A model generated the notes under the pieces. That model worked only from the letters and a program-made list of their open reading frames with translations, did no database searches and was not told where the DNA came from. Made by a program: the position numbers and the translations under genes. From positions 271,444,288 to 271,508,287 of the forward strand of contig CM077673.1 of the NCBI GenBank assembly GCA_039707655.1: 64,000 nucleotides of DNA. Reading direction: 5' to 3'. Shown here piece by piece: positions 1-9,692 of the stretch. This DNA comes from Elymus sibiricus. Its lineage: Eukaryota > Streptophyta > Magnoliopsida > Poales > Poaceae. Numbering within the stretch: position 1 is the first letter of the stretch; the number at the start of each line of letters is the position of its first letter.

Positions 1-236
1 TTCTTCAGAAAATGTACTGTATGTTCTTTACCATTAACATGAAAAGTGACCTTGCTCTTGTTGTAGCCAAAAACAGCCCCTGCCGTATTTAGAGAAGGTC
101 TTCCAAGGATAACCGACATATTGTCGTCCTCGGGCATATCGAGAATAACAAAGTCCGTTAAGATAGTAACATTAGCAACAACAACGGGAACATCCTCACA
201 AATATCGATAGGTAGAGTAGTTGATTTATTAGCCAT
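1..236 (-). pseudogene. Gypsy retrotransposon aspartic protease fragment (copy 1)
   Basis: This is the C-terminal half of a retropepsin-like domain. Read on the minus strand it is open and contains the motif ILGRPSLNTAGA, which matches the second conserved block of Ty3/Gypsy proteases. The catalytic Asp block would lie upstream and is cut off by the LTR that begins at 237. The frame runs off the left end of the window. A near-identical copy lies at 52983-53315. I infer that element A inserted into this protease gene; the 5 bases next to the LTR are GCCAT, but the other target-site copy has been lost. No function is expected from this fragment. Confidence 0.8.
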
Positions 237-1630
237 TGATAACCCACAAGTATAGGGGATCACAACAGTCTTCGCGGGTAGTATTTCACCTTGATTTATT
301 GATTCGACACAAGGGGAGCCAAAGAATATTTATCGTCCTTAGCAGTTGAGTTGTCAATTCAACCACACCTAGGATATCTCTCTGCAGCAAACTTTTAGTA
401 GCACGTCAAATATAGTAGTAATAGTAGTAGTAATAGTGATGGCAGTAGCAATTTTGTAGCAGTTGTGATAGTAGCAGCAGCAATAGTAACTTAGCAAGAT
501 TCAGTATATGAAAAGCGTAGGCACGTGCATCGGTGATAGATAATGATTTAGATGACATCAATCATGTAACAGTTACACACTAGGGCGACACAGAACTAGC
601 TCCAGTTCATCAATGTAATGTAGGCATGTATTCCGTATATAGTCATACATGCTTGCGATAAGAACTTGTATGACATCTTTTGTCCTACCCTCCCATGGCA
701 GCAGGGTCCTATTATAAACTAAGGGATATTAAGGCCTCCTTTTAATAGAGAACTGGAACAAAGCATTAGCACATGGTGAATACATGAACTCCTCAAACTA
801 TGGCAATCACTGGAAAGAATCCCAATTATTGTCACCTTGGGGTATGTGGATCAAGACACGTAATAGGTGCATATAACTTGCAAGATAGGATCCAAATCAC
901 TCTTATATTCATGAAAAAATAATAATTCCAGATATGAAATCATGGCACTCAGGCCCTAGTGACAAGCATTAAGCATAGCAAAGTCATAGCAACATATATC
1001 TCAGAACATAGTGGACAGTAGGGATCAAGCCCTATCAAACTTAACTCGATTACATGATTAATCTCATCCAATCCCATCACCGTCCAACAAGCCTACAAAG
1101 GAATTACTCACTCCCGGTGGTGAGTATCTTGGCGGTGTTGATGAAGAAGGGTTGGTGATGACGACGACAGCGATTCCCCCTCTTCAAAGCACCAAACGGA
1201 CTCCAGATCAGCCCTCCCGAGGAAGAACAGGGGGAGGCGGCGGCTCCGTCTCGTGAAACACGATGAAATATTCTCTCCTACGTTTTTCTCCGAAGATGTG
1301 AATTTATAGGACTGGAATTAGGGTCGGGGGAGCCACATGGGCCCCACAAGCCATCAGGGCGCACCCAAGGGGGGTGGGCGCGCCCGGTTGGCTTGTGGCC
1401 CATAGGCAGCCCCCTCTGGTGGATCTTCACTCCATAATTCATTATTTATTCCAAAAATAATTCACAAAAAGTTTCGTCCAATTCCAGGAACTTTTATTTC
1501 TGCACAAAAATAACACCAAGGTAGTTCTACTAAAAACAACGTCAGTTCGGGTTAGTTCCAAATCATACAAATTAGAGTCCAAAACCAGTGAAAAAGTGTT
1601 TGGAAAAGTAGATACATTTGAGACGTATCA
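237..1630 (-). repeat. 3' LTR of element A
   Basis: Complete 1394-bp LTR with inverted termini TGATA...TATCA. It is followed on the right by a polypurine tract, which makes it the 3' LTR of a minus-strand element. Between about 415 and 495 it carries a low-complexity run of AGT/AGC-type trinucleotides. The partial 5' LTR at 5217-5840 aligns with 237 to about 880. Confidence 0.87.
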
Positions 1631-1644
1631 ACTCCCCCCAAGCT
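1631..1644 (-). other. Polypurine tract of element A
   Basis: On the minus strand this reads AAGCTTGGGGGGAGT directly before the LTR start TGATACGTC. That is the expected position of the plus-strand primer for reverse transcription. Confidence 0.8.
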
Positions 1645-3712
1645 TAACTCATTGCTTGTCCTCAAGCAATTCAGTTGATAAACTGAAAGTGATAAAGAAA
1701 ACTTTTACAAATTCTTTTGTTCTCATCGTTATACACATGCTTAGCTAGTGTTCAAGTTTTCAGCATAAATCATAAATAACCCTATCGATGATAAAAATTA
1801 AACATCATATTCACTCATGGCAATACATAACCAACTAACTAGCAATAATAAGATATCTCACATGCCAACAATTTGTCAAAACAATCATGATATAATATGA
1901 CAACATGGTATTTCGCTAGCCCTTTCTGAAACCGCAAAACATAAATGCAGAGCACCTGTGAGGTTCAAGCAGCGACTAAACATTATAATTCAGGGTAGAA
2001 AAGATCCAATCATGCTCACATCCAACATTAACTAGACTCAATGCATGAGATTGACAATAGTGCTCTCCGGTCTGGTGCTTTTAGTAAGAGGGTGATGACT
2101 CAACTTAAAAGTAAATAGATATGGCCTTTGCAGAGGGAAGCATTGATTTGCAGAGGTGCCAGAGCTCAAGGTTTAAAACAGGATTGAAATTATAGTTTTT
2201 GGGTGGTCCACTTTTCCCATCAATGTCACGACAAAGGATTTCAATATCTTCCATGCTAAACACATTATTGGCGGTTCACAAGCGGAATTGTAAAGTTTAC
2301 TCCCATCCACCATACATACACAAGCCATGGCTGACCGAATCCATGGATGCCCTCTCAACTGTCTAGGGAGTTTTGTTTAATTAATTTTTGTTTTGCAGGA
2401 CTGGGCATCCCTTTTTACCAACCTCTCTCGTGCAATGACAGGCGAATAAATGCCCATCTTGAGAATAAACCACTTAGCATGGAAGATACTAACTGCCCCG
2501 TCGCTCCATGTGCGGTACGAGTGCACAAAATAGATGTTTATTTGAATATTAGAGATGGCACATGCAAATTTACTTGGAACGGCAAGGTAATACCGTATAT
2601 AGGTAGGTATGGTGGACTCATGTGGAATAACTTGGTTTAGGGGTCTTGGATGCACAAGCAATATTCCCGCTTAGTACAGATGAAGGCTAGCAATAGATTG
2701 AGAAGTGACCAGCTAGAGAGCGAAAACGGTCATAATCATGCATTGTGAATAATTAACATTGGACATAACATGAGTAGGACATGAACACTCTGAATTTAAA
2801 CATCATGAAGGTTGCATTGGTTTTGAATCAACAAAATTTGCACATGGGCCAAGTCAAGCCGCTCGAATTACTCAGAGGGAAATACCATACTACCATACCA
2901 CATCATAACCATTTTAATGCATGTTGACACATAATATAAATCCTTATACACTCCTAACTATTTAAGCATGGCATGAGAAACTATAATCTCTAATTGTTAT
3001 CATAAACATGTTTACTCAGATATACTGAATCAAGATCGAACGAGCTAAACATATTTACAAAAACGGAAAACAAGAAGAGTTCATACCAGCTTCCTTTACC
3101 ACGATCACTTCATCAAATATCGTCATTATTGCCTTTCACTTGCACGACCGAATGATGTGATAATAATAATAGTGCAAGAATGCCGTGGACTAAGCTGAAA
3201 TCTAGATGGTAGTTTTATACAAAGGAGAAGACAAGGTAATATTGGCTCTTTGTTAGATCAACAATAAAAGATATGGGAGCCACTCAACATTTTCATCGTG
3301 GTCTTCTCCTTTCATGACTCAATAAAAAGAAAACAAGTTCAGAGAAACACACTATAATATTTTTGGAGTTTTTGTTTTTTCTCAAGGAAGCAAATAAACA
3401 AAGGAAAAACAAGAACGAGAAAAATTATTTACACGGGAAAGCTCCCAACATGCAAAGGAAATATTTTTGGGTTTTCTTTTTAATACTACAACTAATTAAA
3501 TGGGAAAGAAAACCCGAAAAGAAACAAGAAATGTTTTGGGGTTTTCAAAGTTTTTCTAACACACAAGAAGAAAGCGGAAAAAATAAAGCTAATATGGATA
3601 TACAGTGAAAGAGAATGAAGACCGACAATTTATATGAAATGTGTGAACATGAATGTAATGTCGGTGAGAAATATGTACTCCCCTAAGCTTAGACGTTTGC
3701 CTAGCTTGGTGA
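1645..3712 (-). other. Non-coding internal region of element A
   Basis: About 2.1 kb between the ORF and the polypurine tract. The first 1.25 kb is conserved in the right-hand duplicate and, more distantly, in element C (49222 onward) and, in inverted orientation, in fragment E. Small open frames here, for example 2347-2640, are not supported as genes: their conservation is explained by the duplication. Confidence 0.6.
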
Positions 3713-4743
3713 TCACCATCCGTAGAATCCATCTGGTCCTGGAGGAAAGTAGTTGGGCTGAGGCACCTGAGCGTCCCACTCCTGAGCGACGGCCTCCACC
3801 TCTGTCAACTCGTTCTGGTAAGCAATTATGTCTGCTGGCATGATGGTGTATCCGTTCCTAGCATGATAGTTAAACAAAGAGGGTGCATGCAACACAATAA
3901 CATCGCGAGTCTCCTCGCTCTATACTAAGTTATAACGAATGTGTTGTGGTGGCTGAGGTTCTTAGTGAACTGGTGCTATAGCATGGACTGGTGATCAAGA
4001 TAAACCTTAGGCAACAGAAAATCAGTGAGGCATATGGCGACATTAAAATGTTTTGCTAAACGAGTGGCATAAATGACACCATGAACCTTGCCCTTGGTTC
4101 GGTTAAGATGCAAGTGACGCGCAATAATAGCTCCTAAGTTATATGTGTTGTCACCATAAAGTGTGCGGCGCAAAATAGCCAGGGTGGGGGCACTGAGACC
4201 ACCACCCTGCTCCATAGCAGTTATACATTTTCCTATAAACAAAGAAAAGTAATGCAAGGATGGAAAATGTAAGCAAGTGGCCCTAGCGTTTGATACGCCC
4301 CTGGTTTCTCCCACAGTTAAGGTGAGGAGGAAGTCCTCAAACTCCTCGGGCTTAGGATCATGCATTCCCATGTCGGAGGGAAGTAAACATATTTCACAAA
4401 ACTCAGCTAGTGGCATTTCATAATTTGTTGAATATAAATCAAAGCGTACCATGGGAGCACCGTGCCAATTTGAGAAGTAAATTTTTTGCACAAAGGAATT
4501 AGTGAGGAGATAGTATTGGTCACAATCATCTGCGAGGAAGTTGGTCAGCCCGGCATTCACAATGAATTGCATAAATTCCTGATAGAAACCCGCTTCTCTC
4601 ATGAAGGGTTCATGTGGCAATTCACACGCCCCGACTTCCGTGTTGCGAAGACTGTTGATGTCTCGATCTTGAGTCCTCCCAACAATTCCCTTGGGGCTCC
4701 GGCTCGAAGAACCCTTCCTTAGGAAATTCATTTCCCTAAGCAC
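3713..4743 (-). pseudogene. Athila ORF1-like protein of element A (degenerate)
   Basis: The main open frame covers 3976-4743 (255 codons). After a frameshift the likely C-terminus continues to 3713, ending in a Pro/Gly-rich tail (FPPGPDGFYGW). The body contains the blocks AEFCEICLLPS, HFPSLHYFSLFIGKCI and YNLGAIIARHL, the pattern seen in plant retrotransposon proteins annotated as Athila ORF-1 or putative plant transposon protein. It has no zinc knuckle, protease or polymerase motif. A divergent homologue occurs in element C at 51220-52175. What this protein does is unknown; as the only protein of the element it may act in packaging or localisation, which is inference. The start is probably the second Met of the open frame. 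Confidence 0.62.
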
Positions 4744-5216
4744 AAATTTCTGAAAAAAATTGGGCCATAAAATTATGTCAATAAACTTTGCAAGATCGAT
4801 AGCAACTACTCATATAGGTACCTAGAAGCCATATCAAGCACTACTTGGAACTCAAAGAATTCAACAAGCAAGCTCATTTTCAGTAGCACCAAGTGCAGAA
4901 AAATATGCAAAATATAAACCACTAAAGCAAAACCTAATTGGAGGAATGGGGGAGTCACATACCAAGGAGCAATTCCTCAAAACAGTTTCGAAAATGGAGT
5001 TCCGGGCAAAGAGATCGAAATTTTCAATTTTTGAAGGAAGAACACGTGAGAGAGAGCAAGGGAATTTTTGCTGGAGGTAAGTGATGAAGTGAGTCGAAGG
5101 GATAAGGCAGGGGGCCTTGTGGGCCCCACAATCCATCAGGGCATGCAGAAAAAGGTAGGGTGAAATACTACCCGCTAAGATTGTTGCACGCCAGAAATGG
5201 CGCCAGAAAAAGGTCT
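4744..5216 (-). other. 5' leader and degenerate primer-binding site of element A
   Basis: Untranslated leader between the 5' LTR and the ORF. The minus strand reads TGGCGCCA at 5198-5205, eleven bases inside the LTR edge. That is the core of the tRNA-Asp-type primer site seen intact in element B; the rest of the site is mutated or lost. Confidence 0.6.
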
Positions 5217-5840
5217 TGATAACCCACAAGTTTAGGGGATCGCAACAGTCTTCGCGGGTAGTATTTCACCCTGATTTATTGATTCGACACAAGGGGAACC
5301 AAATAATATTTATCGTCCTTAGCAGTTGAGTTGTCAATTCAACCACACCTGGTATATCTCTCTACACGGAAATAATAGTAGTAACAGTAGCAGTAATATT
5401 GATGGCAGTAGCAATTTCATAGCAGTTGTGACAGTAGCAGCAGCAATAGTAACTTACCAAGATTCAGTATATGAAAAGCGTAGGCACGTGGATCGGTGAT
5501 GGATAATGATTTAGATGACATCAATCATGTAATAGTTACAAACTAGGGCGACACAGAACTAGCTCCAATTAATCAATGTAATGTAGGCATGTATTCCGTA
5601 CATAGTCATACGTGCTTGCGATAAGAACTTGTATGACATCTTTTGTCCTACCCTCCTGTGGTAGCGGGATCCTAATAGAAACTAAGGTATATTAAGGCCT
5701 CCTTTTAATAGAGAACCGGAACAAAGCATTAACACATGGTGAATACATGAACTCCTCAAACTACATCAATCACCGGAAAGAATCTCAATTATTGTCACCT
5801 TGGGATATGCAGATCAAGACACGTAATAGGTGCATATAAC
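5217..5840 (-). repeat. Truncated 5' LTR of element A
   Basis: Begins TGATAACCCACAAG like the 3' LTR and aligns with it to the sequence GTGCATATAAC. It is then replaced at 5841 by the LTR of element B. The remaining half of this LTR is not found on the far side of B, so it was deleted when B lost its own LTR end. Confidence 0.82.
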
Positions 5841-7356
5841 TGATGATCCACAAGTATAGGGGATCAATCATAGTCCTTTCGATAAGTAAGAGTGTCGAAC
5901 CCAACGAGGAGCAGAAGGAAATGACAAGCGGTTTTCAGCAAGGTAATTTTTGCAAGCACTGAAATTGTAGGTAACAGATAGTTTGATAGCAAGATAATTG
6001 ATAACGAGCAAGTAACGGTAATGGTAGATAAAGTGCAGCAAGGTAGCCCAATCCTTTTGTGGCAAAGGACAGGCCAGAATAATCACTAGTAACAGGCAAA
6101 GTGTTCTTGAGGGTACATGGGAATTTCATCTAGTCACTTTTATCATGTTGGTTTGATTTGTGTTCGCTACTTTGATAATTTGATATGTGGGTGGACCGGT
6201 GCTTGGGTGCTGTTCTTACTTGAACAACCTCCCACTTATGATTAACCCCCTCGCAAGCATCTGCAACTATGAGAAAAGTATTAAGATAAAAGCTCACCAT
6301 AGCATTAAACGTTCGGATCCAAATCAGCCCCTTACGAAGTAGCGCATAAACTAGGGTTTAAGCTTCTGTCACTCTAGCAACCCATCATCTAATAACTACT
6401 CCACAATGCATTCCCTTAGGCCAAGGATGGTGAAGTGCCATGTAGTCGGCATTCACATGATACCACTAAGGGAATCACAACATACATATCATCAAAATAT
6501 CGAACACATATCAAATTCACATGATTACTTGCAACATGACTTCTCCCGTGACCTCAAGAACAAAGGTAACTACTCACAAATAATATTCATGCTCAAGATC
6601 AGAGGGGTATTGAATAGCATAATGGATCTGAACATATAATCTTCCACCAAATAAACCATATAGTAATCAACTACAAGATGTAATCAACACTACTAGTCAC
6701 CCACAGGTACCAATCTGAGGTTCCGGTACAAAGATTGAACAAAAGAGATGAAGTAGGGTTTGAGAGGAGATGGTGTTGTTGAAGATGTTGATGAAGATTG
6801 GCCTCCCAAAGATGAGAGGGGTGTTGGTGATGACGATGGCTTTGATTTCCCCCTCCGGGAGGGAAGTTCCCCCGGCAGAATCGCTGCGCCGGAGGGCAAA
6901 AGTGCTCCTGCCCAAGTTCCGCCTCAAGACGGCGGCGTTCCATCCCGAAAGTCCTCCCCTTATGTTTTGTAGGTCAAAAGACCCTATATACCAGAAGATG
7001 GGCACCGGAGGTGGGCCGAGGAGGGCACAACCCACCAGGGCGCGCCTGGGGGGCCTGGCGCGCCCTGGTGTCTTGTGCCCACCAGGGTGGCCCCCTATGG
7101 TAGTTATTTGCTGCTGTATTTTTCATATATTCCAAAAATATTCTCCGTAAAGTTTCAGCTTCTTTGGAGATGTGCAGAATAGGTATCTCTGATGTGCTTT
7201 TTCAGGTCCAGAATTCCAGCTACCGGTATTCTCCCTCTTTGTGTAAACCTTGCATATTATGAGAGAAAAGGCATTAGAACCACTACCTAAAGCATTATTA
7301 TTCAACAAAACATAATAAATAACAATAGGAAATCATGATGCAAAATGGACGTATCA
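5841..7356 (-). repeat. 3' LTR of element B
   Basis: 1516-bp LTR beginning TGATGATCC and ending GTATCA on the plus strand, flanked on the right by the polypurine tract. It includes a GC-rich block near 6830-7100. Open frames inside it (for example 6770-7150) lie in LTR sequence and are not considered genes. Confidence 0.86.
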
Positions 7357-7370
7357 ACTCCCCCAAGCTT
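7357..7370 (-). other. Polypurine tract of element B
   Basis: Reads AAGCTTGGGGGAGT on the minus strand immediately before the 3' LTR start. Confidence 0.8.
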
Positions 7371-8812
7371 AGACCTCGCTTGTCCTCAAGCGAAAAGCCG
7401 ATATTGAAAAGCATGTCCACATGGTTTGAGAGAGAGGTGTCGATAAAAACAAAATACGGACATAGTACCATCATGCTTATTATCATAACAGCAACAAACT
7501 CTATCATAAAATTTATTCATATACTTTCATCATATAACTTCTCATGAACAAGTAACAATTCATCACAACATAGAAGTATAAAGCATAAACCTTATGGAAA
7601 ACCAACAAACTATGTTCTCAGTCAACTTTGCAACTACAATTCATCATATTTTCTGGAAGGGTCTCATGTCGGAGCCTTTTGGCAAGTCCACATACTCAAC
7701 CATCATTTAGTCTTCTATGATTGCTAACACTCACAGCATACCCATGAGCAAAAGTTTCAACCGGACACATAGAAAGATAGGGGCTTATAGTTTCGCCTCC
7801 CGACATATTCACCTCAAGGGTGATGTCAACAATAATAACTCATGCCCACTCATATCCAACTGGATATATGTGCCTTGATCTTTCCTCAGCACATGATGCT
7901 TGCAAAAAGAGAAAAGTAAAAAGGAATAGGGGAGAATACTTGACTCTTGCATAAACGTAAACACATAAAAGTAAAAGATAGGCCCTTCGCAGAGGGAAGC
8001 AGAGGTTGTCATGCGCTTTTTGGTTTGTATGCCCAATCCCTTAATGTTAAAGAACGTCACGCTATATTGCCCCCTAGGATAGCAACCTTTATTATGCAGT
8101 CCGTCGCTTTTTTTGCTTTGCCATCATAAGTTCGTATAACGCTCAATTTTCTCTTACACTAATTGATCAAACACATTTAGAAGCAATTTTTATTGCCTTA
8201 GTGCACGGATGACAACTTACTTGAAGGATCTTACTCGATCCGTAGGTAGGTATGGTGGACTCTCAAAGCATGAGTTTGGGTTTTGGGTTTTTGGATGCAC
8301 AAGTAGTATCTCTACTTAGTGCGGAATTTTTGGCTAGCAAAGATATTGAGCAAGCACCACATGTTGAAGGATCTATGACAATATAACTTCTATGTGGATA
8401 TGAACAAACATAAATCATTATGTTGTCTTCCTTGTCCAACGTCAACAATTTTGACATATAATATTTAATGGGGCCCCACAATCATAAAAGATGTCCAAGA
8501 TGGTGTATTTGCATGTGAATCTTCTCTTCCCTTATTAATTCTTTCATGAATTGCATCATTGACCAATGCTATGTTTGTCAATCTCCAACAATTTTTACCA
8601 GTTATACTTTTCCTTATGTGATGTCATTACTTACCATAAGATTAGCATATAATTCTTTTCATTTATTTCCCTTTCCTTTTATTTTGATTGCAACAAGAAA
8701 GTAGAGAGGCAAAAGCTCAAACCAAACTTTATTATAACTCTCACTCGATTACATAGATAGCTAGACCATGAGACTAACACAAGAAAATAGATCATGCTAA
8801 ATTTTTATTCAA
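7371..8812 (-). other. Non-coding 3' internal region of element B
   Basis: About 1.4 kb between the extra ORF and the polypurine tract. I see no supported coding frame. Its general layout (AT-rich, with a block about a Gly-Gly-Leu-like short frame near 8240-8290) parallels the same region of elements A and C. Confidence 0.5.
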
Positions 8813-9382
8813 CTAAATCAAAAGGAAACTAAAGATCGAACTACAATAGGTAAAGGTGAATAAAAGTGATGGTGATACGATACCGGGGCACCTCCCCCAA
8901 GCTTGGGTCAAGCAAAGGGGAGTGCCCATACCAGTGTGCTCAAGTCTCCTTGGTGGTGGTGATGAAGAAGGTGGTGGTGATGAAGTGTCACACTTTAGAC
9001 TCAATAGGTACTCCAATTTGCGGATGACTCTCCTAAGTGTATTGATGTGCTTCTCTAGCAAAATATTTTCACGAGTGAGAAATTTATTCTGAACACGAAC
9101 CGCTTCGAAAGCCCTAAAAGCTTCAATTTCAATGGGGGTGAGATGACTGTAGTAAGGTTGAAGGATATCTTCTTCTTCCCCCTCCTCTGTTAGCATGGAT
9201 TGCCCTCCTTCTGGGGCTTGATCCTTCATAGTCTCCTTGCCTTTGCCTTCCTTGTTGGCTTCTTTTGGCTCCTCTCGCTTCAGCTCCATCTTCATTAGCC
9301 AGGCATCTTCTTCTACGTTATTGGAGGAGGGAGAAGACATGATGACTAGCTTGGTAGATCTGATAGGAAAACAGCACGACAC
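8813..9382 (-). CDS. Extra ORF of element B downstream of pol, function unknown
   Basis: Open frame of 189 codons without internal stops, lying between the end of pol and the 3' LTR, the place where Athila-type elements carry an env-like or additional ORF. The likely start is the internal Met that begins MSSPSSNNVEED (about residue 15). The protein has an acidic/lysine-rich N-terminal half (for example KREEPKEANKEGKGKE), then a predicted helical stretch around TPIEIEAFRAFEAVRVQNK and a Leu/Ile-rich coiled-coil-like segment, then a Ser/Pro-rich tail. I see no convincing signal peptide or transmembrane segment in the first 150 residues, so an envelope role is not supported. The last 20 residues are hydrophobic but may lie beyond the true C-terminus. 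It is notable that this frame is open while pol is broken. Confidence 0.45.
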   Translation of the reverse strand: MSCCFPIRSTKLVIMSSPSSNNVEEDAWLMKMELKREEPKEANKEGKGKETMKDQAPEGGQSMLTEEGEEEDILQPYYSHLTPIEIEAFRAFEAVRVQNKFLTRENILLEKHINTLRRVIRKLEYLLSLKCDTSSPPPSSSPPPRRLEHTGMGTPLCLTQAWGRCPGIVSPSLLFTFTYCSSIFSFLLI

Positions 9383-9692
9383 AAGAATAGAGGATTTTTC
9401 TGCGATGCGGTCATCAAAATAGTCGGGGGTATATATAGAGTATTTTTATTCTTGGGAAATAAGCATATGGAAGGAAAACGGAGCCGGGAAGGTGTCCAAG
9501 GTCGGCACAACTCACCAGGGCGCGCCTGGTAGGGATGGCGCGCCCTGGTGTATCATGCTCACCTTGGTTGCCCTCCGGTTTATTTCTTATTTTCCTATTT
9601 TTTTCTAATATTCCAAAACTGACAGAAAATATTTTTGCGGATTTTTTGGAGTCCGTTTACTTACCGTATCACGTACCTCCTATTTTTCAGAA

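Larger units (their letters stand above)
1..2898. repeat. Duplicated segment, left copy
   Basis: This stretch matches 53122-55978 nearly base for base, across the protease fragment, the LTR and part of the internal region of element A. In a sampled stretch of about 180 bases I counted 2 differences. Because the match includes the junction between the protease gene and the LTR, the two copies come from duplication of an already nested locus. The left copy is the more complete: it keeps the LTR terminus and 48 bases that are missing on the right. Confidence 0.88.
237..5840 (-). mobile_element. Non-autonomous Gypsy LTR element A
   Basis: The element reads on the minus strand: truncated 5' LTR (5217-5840), degenerate primer-binding site near 5198-5205, one degenerate ORF (3713-4743), polypurine tract (1631-1644) and complete 3' LTR (237-1630). 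There is no gag, protease, RT or integrase, so it would depend on proteins supplied in trans. The LTR begins TGATACGTC and ends TTATCA. LTR style and ORF resemble Triticeae Gypsy families such as Fatima, WHAM or Sabrina, but I cannot decide the family without a search. Element B interrupts its 5' LTR. Confidence 0.8.

Noticed and set aside
2347..2661. Overlapping open frames on both strands, nearly identical at 55428-55742
   Set aside because: The conservation is explained by the recent segmental duplication; no known motif, and the region is non-coding in related elements.
6697..7150. Multiple overlapping frames on both strands
   Set aside because: Inside the GC-rich section of the B LTR; typical chance frames.
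7571..8260. Possible small gene between pol-side ORF and LTR of element B
   Set aside because: Short frames only, matching non-coding regions of related elements.
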